64,000 nucleotides of DNA from Streptococcus sp. (lineage in GTDB: Bacteria > Bacillota > Bacilli > Lactobacillales > Streptococcaceae): assembly GCA_030527925.1 (NCBI GenBank), contig JAUMZW010000003.1, positions 62,001 through 126,000 of the forward strand. Reading direction: 5' to 3'. The translations under genes were made by a program, and so were the position numbers. Of this stretch, positions 50,036-57,387 are shown piece by piece. Under the pieces are notes generated by a model. The model was not told the origin of the DNA, ran no database searches, and worked only from the letters and a program-made list of their open reading frames with translations. Within the stretch, counting starts at the first letter, position 1. The number at the start of each line of letters is the position of its first letter.

Positions 50036-52672
50036 TTACTTTGCTTCATACCATGTCTTTCCATCACTTTCATCTGCTAAGAGTGGAACTGAAAGTGATA
50101 CGGCATTTTCCATTGTCTCTTTTACTAAAACTTTAATTTGATCTAATTCGGAAATTGGGACTTGTAAGACAATTTCGTCATGCACTTGCAAGAGCATTTT
50201 TGTTTGATAGCCTTTTTCAATTAATAATCTGTCTAGATTAATCATTGCGATTTTTAAAATATCTGCTGCGCTTCCTTGAATAGGAGAATTGATTGCCGTA
50301 CGTTCTGCAAAGTTTCTAAGGTTAAAATTACGTGAATTAATTTCTGGTAATTCTCTTCGTCTATGAAACATTGTCTCGACATATCCTTTATCTCTTGCCT
50401 CACGCACAACTGTATCCATATAGTTTTTTATCCCTGGATAGCGTTCAAAATAAGTTTCGATATATTCCTTAGCTTGTTTTCTTGTAATCCCAAGGTTATT
50501 TGATAGCCCAAAATCTGAAATCCCATAAACAATACCAAAGTTTACAGCCTTTGCATTACGTCTGTCATTAGCTGTGACATCCTCTGGCTTTTCAATGCCA
50601 AACACGCGCATAGCAGTTGACGTATGAATATCAGCCCCATGTTCAAATGCCGCAATCAAATGCTCATCTCCTGAGATATGAGCCAAGACACGTAACTCAA
50701 TTTGAGAATAGTCAGAACTCAACAAAACAGCTTCTTCTTGGTCTGGAACAAAAGCTTTACGAATCAGACGACCCTGTTCAAGACGAATAGGAATATTTTG
50801 AAGGTTTGGGTCTGAACTGGACAGACGTCCTGTCTGTGTTAAATCTTGAATATATCGTGTATGAATTTTACCATCTGCTTGAATATAATCTTGAAGACCA
50901 ATCAAATAAGTCGATTGCAACTTAGCAAGTTGACGGTATTCCAAAATTTTACTTACTACTGGTGAGATTGGAGCAAGACGTTCTAACACATCGACTGCTG
51001 TCGAATAACCTGTTTTCGTTTTTTTAGTCATCTCGACTGGTAGTTTAAGGTTCTCAAATAAGATATCTCCCAGTTGTTTTGGTGAGTTAATGTTAAACTC
51101 TGTTCCCACCATCTCATAGATTTCACTTGTTAGTCGGTCAATGACTAGTTGGTTTTCTATCGCCATATCAGAAAGTGTTGATTTTTTAACGTGAATACCT
51201 TCAATTTCCATCTTAGCTAAAACATCAGCTAAAGGTAGCTCAATATCAAATAATAATTCTGACTGATTTTTTTCATCAAGCTGTTTTAAGATAGGTTCTT
51301 CCGACTCCAACAAAACTTGGAGTTTTTTTGCCAAATGTCCAAGTAAGACATCTTCTTCTGGAATAGCTCGTTTTGCCCCTTTACCATAGATAGCTTCGTC
51401 AGTCTCTAATGGCAAACTCGTATAGAGTCTTGCAATTGTTGAGAGGTCATTACCCTCAACCGTTGATAGGACGTATTTCGCTAATCGACTATCAAATGCT
51501 ACCTTAGGAATCAAAAAACCTTTGTGACTTAGTAAAACTTTTGTTCGCTTATAATCATAAGTTTTTATCCCTTTTGATACGGCTTCTTTAAAGAGATCTT
51601 CTGTTAGCAAATCCGTATTTGTCGAAGCATAGATAGCTGTCTTATCTCCCCAAGCAAAGCCAATAATATCTTCTGTGTGGTAATTCTCTCCCAAAATTTC
51701 AAAATAGAAAAACTGACCCTCTCTAAACATCTGAGGTTTCAATGTCTCAACTGTAATAAATGGCGTTTCAAATGTTTCCTGAACACTATCTCCTTCTAGA
51801 GCTTGTTTGAACTGTTTGAAATCCATTTCATCATAAAATGCTACTAGCTTATTAACATCTGGACTTTGATATAGAATATCATCTAATCCGATTGCAATTG
51901 GGGAATTTGTGTTAATAGTTGATAGTTCCTTTGAGAGAAAGGCTTGCTCTTTATCATTTATAAGGTTTTCTTTCATCTTAGAAGCTTTAAAAGCATCAAT
52001 ATTTTCATAAATACCTTCTAGACTGCCGTATTCTAAGAGGAGTTTTAAACCTGTTTTTTCTCCAATTTTTGTAACTCCTGGGATGTTATCTGATTTATCC
52101 CCCATTAGTGCTTTAAGGTCGATAAACTGTTGGGGAGTAATACCCATTTTTTCCATAAGATAATCTGGAGTAAAACGTTCAAATTCGGCAACACCTTTTT
52201 TTGAAATTTCAACTACGGTATTAGCATCGGTAAGCTGGATTAAATCCTTGTCCCCACTTACTATGGTTACCTCAAAGTCTCCTGCATTTTCAGCTAACTT
52301 ATCTAAGGTTCCAATAATATCATCAGCTTCGTAATCTTTCAAATCATAGTAAGAAATACCCAGATAGGTTAACATTTCTCTAATATATGGAAATTGTTCT
52401 CTAAATTCATCAGGTGTCTTAGCACGACCCGCCTTATAATCAGCATACATCTCTGTTCTAAAGGTTGTCTTACCTGCATCAAAAGCTACTAATATATGGG
52501 TTGGTTGAACACGCTCAAGTAGATGATTTAACATCAAATGAAAACCATAAATCGCATTTGTATGGAGTCCTGAATTATTTTTAAAGCGGTCAAGTTGGTT
52601 GTATAAAGCAAAAAATGCTCTAAAGGCTACAGAAGAGCCATCAATTAGAAGTAATTTATTTTTCTTTGTCAT
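50036..52672 (-). CDS. polA: DNA polymerase I
   Basis: Replication and repair polymerase of 878 aa. It has an N-terminal 5' nuclease domain (residues about 1-290: LLIDGSSVAFRAFFAL, DYEADDIIGTL, VSGDKDLIQL), a middle domain lacking the DxE motif of an active 3'-5' exonuclease, and a polymerase domain with motif A DYSQIELRVLAHISGD, motif B RRNAKAVNFGIVYGIS and motif C LLQVHDEIVLQVP. The N terminus agrees with streptococcal PolA. No SD precedes the ATG and a TATAAT lies only 6 nt upstream (52679-52684), suggesting a leaderless transcript. Confidence 0.97.
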   Translation of the reverse strand: MTKKNKLLLIDGSSVAFRAFFALYNQLDRFKNNSGLHTNAIYGFHLMLNHLLERVQPTHILVAFDAGKTTFRTEMYADYKAGRAKTPDEFREQFPYIREMLTYLGISYYDLKDYEADDIIGTLDKLAENAGDFEVTIVSGDKDLIQLTDANTVVEISKKGVAEFERFTPDYLMEKMGITPQQFIDLKALMGDKSDNIPGVTKIGEKTGLKLLLEYGSLEGIYENIDAFKASKMKENLINDKEQAFLSKELSTINTNSPIAIGLDDILYQSPDVNKLVAFYDEMDFKQFKQALEGDSVQETFETPFITVETLKPQMFREGQFFYFEILGENYHTEDIIGFAWGDKTAIYASTNTDLLTEDLFKEAVSKGIKTYDYKRTKVLLSHKGFLIPKVAFDSRLAKYVLSTVEGNDLSTIARLYTSLPLETDEAIYGKGAKRAIPEEDVLLGHLAKKLQVLLESEEPILKQLDEKNQSELLFDIELPLADVLAKMEIEGIHVKKSTLSDMAIENQLVIDRLTSEIYEMVGTEFNINSPKQLGDILFENLKLPVEMTKKTKTGYSTAVDVLERLAPISPVVSKILEYRQLAKLQSTYLIGLQDYIQADGKIHTRYIQDLTQTGRLSSSDPNLQNIPIRLEQGRLIRKAFVPDQEEAVLLSSDYSQIELRVLAHISGDEHLIAAFEHGADIHTSTAMRVFGIEKPEDVTANDRRNAKAVNFGIVYGISDFGLSNNLGITRKQAKEYIETYFERYPGIKNYMDTVVREARDKGYVETMFHRRRELPEINSRNFNLRNFAERTAINSPIQGSAADILKIAMINLDRLLIEKGYQTKMLLQVHDEIVLQVPISELDQIKVLVKETMENAVSLSVPLLADESDGKTWYEAK

Positions 52673-52736
52673 ATGCTAATTATAACATAGCTCATAGCTG
52701 ATAGTGATTTAAGAGGTCATAGATTTTATCAAATAA

Positions 52737-52760
52737 AAAGAAAACCTTACAGTTTTCTAA
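52737..52760 (-). terminator. Terminator of the YdcF-like gene
   Basis: Minus-strand AGAAAAC-TGTAAG-GTTTTCT followed by TTTTATTTG, directly after the stop and before polA. Confidence 0.7.
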
Positions 52761-52763
52761 TCT

Positions 52764-53762
52764 TTATATCAATAGACCATAAACCCATGCTAATAAGGCT
52801 AATCCAACTATGGTCAGATGCCATTTCCAATAAATAGCAACTAGCCCTAATCCTTCTCTTATCCAAGCATTTGGTAGGTAATAGAGTGCTGTCTTTGACC
52901 CAATACTATGTCCTTGCAATCCTAACTTTCTCAAGTAAACACCCGCTCTCAACGCATGAAAAGAGTTGGTCACTACTAAACAATACGGGGTCTTGTGACC
53001 GAGATCTTCTAGGATAGTTTTTGAAAACAAGAGGTTTTCATAAGTTGTTTTTGACTGATTTTCTACTATAATATCCTCTTTTAAAACACCTTTTAGCATC
53101 AGATAACTAGCCATTGCTTCTGCTTCGGCGCGTGAGCTATCGGGTGCTAACCCTCCTGATACAAGTAACTTAGGTCTTTTCCCATATTTTAGATAAAGTT
53201 GATAGCCTTCATCCAAGCGCTGTGCTAAAAGCGGTGTCACCTCACCTCTTATCAAACCTGATCCTAGAATAATCAGACAATCTGGTTCTCTTTCTAATCT
53301 AAACAGGTGACACACAACACTATACACCATATAAGAAACATATAGTCCTGTGATATATAATAGAAGAAAGTTTGGAAAAATTAAAATGTGTCTTGGTATA
53401 ACTATATCTTTAAAATAGAAGATAATAAAGAGATAGAGTGATAATAAAAGTCCAAAACCAATGGTAAAAAGCGTTGCAAAGCGATAACCTTCAAAAAATA
53501 AAAGTTTCCGACCACTAAGAATTAAATAAAGCGTCGATGATAAGACACTAAGCAAAGAAATAATCGGAAAAATCCATAACACAAGAGTACGCAACCAACT
53601 CCCTTGAACATAGGGTCCACTGGGTGTTAGAGCATTTCCATAGATAAGACTTAACACTAAAAATAAAGTTAAGGTTAAAAGATAAGCATTTACCAAACGT
53701 CTTGGTTCTTGGTAAAACGATATAAAAAATAGCACCGCTGGTACTAACCATATAAGATGCAA
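52764..53762 (-). CDS. YdcF/DUF218 membrane protein (ElyC-SanA-type)
   Basis: Four to five N-terminal membrane segments precede a DUF218 domain (LIILGSGLIRGEVTPLLAQRLDEGYQLYLKYGKRPKLLVSGG..., ENQSKTTYENLLFSKTIL, VVTNSFHALRAGVYLRKL), and one more membrane segment ends the protein (about 333 aa). Relatives such as ElyC and SanA act on envelope integrity; the substrate is unknown. GGGAGGG lies 5 nt before a TTG at 53760-53762 (MHLIWLVPAV). An in-frame ATG 17 codons upstream (53811-53813) has no SD, so I take the TTG, with some doubt. Confidence 0.82.
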   Translation of the reverse strand: MHLIWLVPAVLFFISFYQEPRRLVNAYLLTLTLFLVLSLIYGNALTPSGPYVQGSWLRTLVLWIFPIISLLSVLSSTLYLILSGRKLLFFEGYRFATLFTIGFGLLLSLYLFIIFYFKDIVIPRHILIFPNFLLLYITGLYVSYMVYSVVCHLFRLEREPDCLIILGSGLIRGEVTPLLAQRLDEGYQLYLKYGKRPKLLVSGGLAPDSSRAEAEAMASYLMLKGVLKEDIIVENQSKTTYENLLFSKTILEDLGHKTPYCLVVTNSFHALRAGVYLRKLGLQGHSIGSKTALYYLPNAWIREGLGLVAIYWKWHLTIVGLALLAWVYGLLI

Positions 53763-53861
53763 AAGTAACCCTCCCTCAATAATACAATATCTAATCAGTA
53801 TAACACATCTCATCTCAAAATGAGAAATACCTTATAAGTTTCTATTTTCTGGATAAGATTG

Positions 53862-54888
53862 ACTTTACAGTTACTTAAATCTTGAGAGTACAAAAACTGT
53901 TTCTGGTGATGCAAAAACAGATGTCGAGTTTTACAGTTACTTAAATCTTGAGAGTACAAAAACGTAGACAGTACGTCATTCGTACAATATTCTGTTTTAC
54001 AGTTACTTAAATCTTGAGAGTACAAAAACCAACTCGTGTTTTGATTGCTTCAACACCTAGTTTTACAGTTACTTAAATCTTGAGAGTACAAAAACGAGAT
54101 AAATCTGATATTTGCATCGATAATCGTTTTACAGTTACTTAAATCTTGAGAGTACAAAAACCATCTAATATCCACTCACTATCTCACCAGTGTTTTACAG
54201 TTACTTAAATCTTGAGAGTACAAAAACGTTGTAAATTTTAAGGATATATCTGATAGAGTTTTACAGTTACTTAAATCTTGAGAGTACAAAAACAAAATAG
54301 AAAATGTTATGCCCTTATATTTAGTTTTACAGTTACTTAAATCTTGAGAGTACAAAAACCATCTTGGAAAGTCCAAGCACTTGCGTCAAGTTTTACAGTT
54401 ACTTAAATCTTGAGAGTACAAAAACTTTTCTTTAATTATATAAACATTGTAAAATGTTTTACAGTTACTTAAATCTTGAGAGTACAAAAACGTGTTAGCA
54501 AAAACCTTATATAATTTTGAAGTTTTACAGTTACTTAAATCTTGAGAGTACAAAAACCGATACCTTTGTTAATCTCTCAAAGGTTTTTGTTTTACAGTTA
54601 CTTAAATCTTGAGAGTACAAAAACAAACAGACGCAAACGTAAAACGTATAGATAGTTTTACAGTTACTTAAATCTTGAGAGTACAAAAACACACTACGGT
54701 TAAAGATAATGAGCTAACCTGTTTTACAGTTACTTAAATCTTGAGAGTACAAAAACATTAACAACCTCATATCGTCTTCAGTTGCAGTTTTACAGTTACT
54801 TAAATCTTGAGAGTACAAAAACGATGTCATAGGGGCATTGCCTAAATCACTTGTTTTACAGTTACTTAAATCTTGAGAGTACAAAAAC
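53862..54888 (-). CRISPR. Type II-A CRISPR array, 16 repeats and 15 spacers
   Basis: The 36-bp repeats start at 53862, 53928, 53994, 54060, 54126, 54192, 54258, 54324, 54390, 54456, 54522, 54589, 54655, 54721, 54787 and 54853. In the transcribed (minus) direction the repeat begins GTTTTTGTACTC and ends GTAACTGTAAAAC, one base from the S. thermophilus CRISPR1 repeat as I recall it. Spacers are 30 nt, except one of 31 nt (54558-54588). The leader lies at the 54889 side. The leader-distal repeat (53862) has two changes at its end (ACTTTAC for GTTTTAC), as is usual for the oldest repeat. No spacer obviously matches another place in this window. Confidence 0.99.
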
Positions 54889-54953
54889 CTCAAATCGTCA
54901 TTTTTGATTTTTATACTCTAGGAAAATTATATCATCTCTAGAGTATCTGTCAA
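54889..54953 (-). promoter_or_regulatory. CRISPR leader with promoter and ATTTGAG anchor
   Basis: Minus strand: TTGACA (54948-54953), 16 bp, TATAAT (54926-54931), start near 54919, about 30 nt before the first repeat. The -35 overlaps the csn2 stop codon. ATTTGAG (54889-54895) directly touches the first repeat and is the known type II-A leader-anchoring sequence for spacer integration. An 8-bp perfect inverted repeat (54913-54920, 54939-54946) is centred on the -10. Confidence 0.88.
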
Positions 54954-55993
54954 TCATCCTCTAAATACGAGCTCTCCATATTTGATATTATGTCTAAATT
55001 AAATGCTCCAACTGAAAACTGATACAAGTCATTTATGATTTTTAAGGTTACTAAATCTCGTGAAGAAAATTGATAACAGTCAATTTTTTCGGTCAATAAA
55101 TAAGCAGATATTCGCCGCAAACTTTCTTTAAAATCATCAAATCCCAGATAATCATTACTAGGGTAATTTTGCATGTACCTCTCATATAAAAAGTCCAATT
55201 CAAAAAAACTTCCCATCTCCGTACCTAGAATATTAATCTGTTCAGCAGATGTTTCATTAACTAAAAGATAACCATCTTGGGACGGAAAAAGTATGACAAA
55301 TAAATTTGGCAAACTCTTAGTTAACATCTCAAGTCGCTTACTAAATCTTAAAAATTCGTCCAATCCTAGATAATCATCTAAATTTCTAAAAAGCAATAAG
55401 ATTTTCTGATCACGACAAAGCAAGATAGCTTCTAACATTTGTAGAAACAAATGACATTTTGTCTCATTTGGTAGAAATGGAAAAGAAACCATTTCTTTAT
55501 CAAGATAGAATGAAGGATAGAGTTGCTTACTGATAATAGTCTCAGCTGTCAAATCATGGCAGTCTAATCCGTAACTTGATATCCCATACTCTTGCCGTAA
55601 CACCTGATTGAGTTTACCAACAAGCTGCTCCAATTGCTCATTCATCTTTTCTAAATCTGACATGATACTCAACTGACTAAACGATGTTTTGGCGTAATCA
55701 TAGGCTAATGTGCCTTTCTTATACTCCATCTGGTCTAAAAAATCCTGCATAGATGAGATAGAAACCACATCATAATGAGTCCTGTTTACAAGTTCTCCAT
55801 CAATCAAAACTTCTGGTTCAGCTTGATGAAATAAGGTTAAATCTGATTGATTATATTTCTTCCCACCAAAATACCATAACACTATTTGCCAAATGTCATA
55901 TTTGAGTTGATAATCTGAGCCAATGATTTGTGTAAATTGCCCAAAATTCAAGTTAAAGTTATCTTTATAGGGATGTGTTATTTTAAGTTTCAT
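54950..55993 (-). CDS. csn2: Csn2, long (S. thermophilus CRISPR1) form
   Basis: DNA-end-binding adaptation protein, 347 aa, the long Csn2 variant (about 350 aa) rather than the short 220-aa form of S. pyogenes. N-terminal KITHPYKDNFNLNFGQFTQIIGSDYQLKYDIWQIVLWYFGG carries the degenerate P-loop region, and ILLLFRNLDDYLGLDEFLRFSKRLEML resembles the family's Walker B-like strand. The extra C-terminal helical part (about 250-347) is typical of the long group. It helps Cas1-Cas2-Cas9 acquire spacers. Its ATG overlaps the cas2 stop (ATGA). Confidence 0.93.
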   Translation of the reverse strand: MKLKITHPYKDNFNLNFGQFTQIIGSDYQLKYDIWQIVLWYFGGKKYNQSDLTLFHQAEPEVLIDGELVNRTHYDVVSISSMQDFLDQMEYKKGTLAYDYAKTSFSQLSIMSDLEKMNEQLEQLVGKLNQVLRQEYGISSYGLDCHDLTAETIISKQLYPSFYLDKEMVSFPFLPNETKCHLFLQMLEAILLCRDQKILLLFRNLDDYLGLDEFLRFSKRLEMLTKSLPNLFVILFPSQDGYLLVNETSAEQINILGTEMGSFFELDFLYERYMQNYPSNDYLGFDDFKESLRRISAYLLTEKIDCYQFSSRDLVTLKIINDLYQFSVGAFNLDIISNMESSYLEDD

Positions 55994-56313
55994 ATCACCA
56001 CCAACTTGTGATTACTAATCACTTCTTCTTGCTTTGTTTTCCCACCTACAAGTAAAAACATCTCTGAGAATTGTTTTTCAGTCACTGCTAATAATCGGAC
56101 ATTGCCAAATGGTAAGTCACTTTTTTGTAATCTCTTATAAAATTTATTTGCAAAGCTTCGATTTGGGCATGTTCTGACATAGACTGAAAATTGTAGCATC
56201 TCAAATCCATTAGCAATCAATTCCTTTCGAAATTGTCTATAAATTCTTTTTTCCTGATTGGTTTCCATTGGCAAATCAAAAAAACACACTAACCTCAATG
56301 CTGCATACCTCAT
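55990..56313 (-). CDS. cas2: CRISPR-associated endoribonuclease/adaptor Cas2
   Basis: Ferredoxin-fold dimer that bridges Cas1 dimers in the spacer-integration complex. It is 107 aa from MRYAALRLVCFFDLPMETNQEKRIYRQFRKELI, with VYVRTCPNR and VRLLAVTEKQF following. The frame extends 12 codons upstream into cas1, but GGGAG lies before the ATG at 56311-56313, which overlaps the cas1 TGA. Confidence 0.96.
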   Translation of the reverse strand: MRYAALRLVCFFDLPMETNQEKRIYRQFRKELIANGFEMLQFSVYVRTCPNRSFANKFYKRLQKSDLPFGNVRLLAVTEKQFSEMFLLVGGKTKQEEVISNHKLVVI

Positions 56314-57224
56314 ATTTTCTCCCATTCTACTGATGATACCACTGGACAATGTAATTGAGAACTATCTCTTTTTTCCATATAAGTTATGATACCTTTGACA
56401 TATTTATCCATAGCTGATGTAACTGTACACATCTCTTTACCGTACCTAATCTTTACATTTAACAAATCTATCAGAGCCAATCGATAACTATATTTAAGAT
56501 AGTCCTTATCTCTTAAATGGAGATAGACCCATAAATCTATGATTGGTCGAAAAGGCTCCATAAAATCATCTGCTAAATTAAAATGGTTGTATTCATTTTT
56601 GTGAAAAACTCCTAACAATGCATTTAGACCGTATCCCGCTATCAATCTTGTCATCTGAGCTCTAAATATGGTATAGCCATAATTCAAACCAGCATTTACC
56701 ACATCTGTTTCTTCTTGTGTGACTCGGGAAAAATCCTTGCCAAATAAGGCATTGAAGTAAACCTTGGCAGCATGTCCCTCGCGGTTGGTTTTATCTCCTG
56801 GTATGACAGATTCCTTATAGTCAGATAGTAAACTAATCGCTTTAAAGTCTTGCTCTAAATAACTCAAAACATCCTGTTGGTTATTGATTTTGTGGTAAAC
56901 AATCATTTGCCACAGCCTATCTTTTTCTTCTTGTGTCCAAGAGAGTTGCTGTTGTAATTTTTTATAAGCCCTAAAGTACTGATTTTCTCCATGATAGATA
57001 CCTGTAGGTAAATAATTTTTATCACAGACCAGTAGGACAATATTATATTTACTAAATGCCGACAACAACCTCAAGGTAACAACTGTACTACCACCTTCTG
57101 CTACCACCATAGAAATATCACTTAAAGGAATGATATAATCTTGTCCCAATTTTTTCACTACAAGATTGTCCAATTTTAAAAACATCTTTTCACTATCTTT
57201 GATATGAATAATACGCCACGTCAT
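56310..57224 (-). CDS. cas1: CRISPR-associated integrase Cas1 (type II)
   Basis: Metal-dependent integrase for new spacers, 304 aa. Catalytic residues are visible: Glu in NREGHAAKVYFNALFG, His in GVFHKNEYNHFNLADDFMEPFRP and the Glu/Asp after it. The N-terminal beta domain (MTWRIIHIKDSEKMFLKLDNLVVKKLGQDY) is complete. The start ATG has AAGGAGG. It lies 26 nt after the tracrRNA terminator, so cas1-cas2-csn2 need transcription through that terminator or their own promoter, which I could not identify. Confidence 0.97.
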   Translation of the reverse strand: MTWRIIHIKDSEKMFLKLDNLVVKKLGQDYIIPLSDISMVVAEGGSTVVTLRLLSAFSKYNIVLLVCDKNYLPTGIYHGENQYFRAYKKLQQQLSWTQEEKDRLWQMIVYHKINNQQDVLSYLEQDFKAISLLSDYKESVIPGDKTNREGHAAKVYFNALFGKDFSRVTQEETDVVNAGLNYGYTIFRAQMTRLIAGYGLNALLGVFHKNEYNHFNLADDFMEPFRPIIDLWVYLHLRDKDYLKYSYRLALIDLLNVKIRYGKEMCTVTSAMDKYVKGIITYMEKRDSSQLHCPVVSSVEWEKI

Positions 57225-57249
57225 ATAACCACCTCCTTTATTATAAAAA

Positions 57250-57352
57250 ACACGAAAAATCCCCCTTCGTTGAAGGGGGATTTGATTTCGGCATGAAGCC
57301 TTATCTTTGTAGCTTCTGCAAGATTTAAGTAACTGTGTAAGGCGTCCCTTAC
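57250..57352 (-). ncRNA. tracrRNA
   Basis: The minus-strand RNA starts near 57352. It carries an anti-repeat (57319-57340) with an 18-base perfect match to the repeat (CAAGATTTAAGTAACTGT side). A bulge and upper stem with GCTACAA, then the AGATAAGGCTTCATGCCGAA nexus region of S. thermophilus CRISPR1 tracrRNA follow. It ends in a terminator of arms TCCCCCTTC and GAAGGGGGA plus T5 (57255-57282). It guides Cas9 and RNase III processing of crRNA. Confidence 0.96.
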
Positions 57353-57358
57353 ACTATT

Positions 57359-57387
57359 ATTATAAACTAATATATCATCTAATTCAA
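57359..57387 (-). promoter_or_regulatory. tracrRNA promoter
   Basis: TTGAAT (57382-57387), 17 bp, TATAAT (57359-57364) on the minus strand. The -35 contains the cas9 stop codon (57384-57386). Confidence 0.85.

Noticed and set aside
53810-54376. Minus-strand open frames in the CRISPR array with repeated FLYSQDLSNCKT
   Set aside because: They are conceptual translations of CRISPR repeats and spacers, not genes.
53862-54888. Possible self-targeting spacers
   Set aside because: By eye no spacer matches another place in the window. A genome-wide and phage database search would be needed to say more.
57240-57300. Idea that the hairpin near 57255-57282 is a stand-alone cas operon attenuator
   Set aside because: It is explained as the 3' terminator of the tracrRNA, whose anti-repeat and nexus lie directly upstream.
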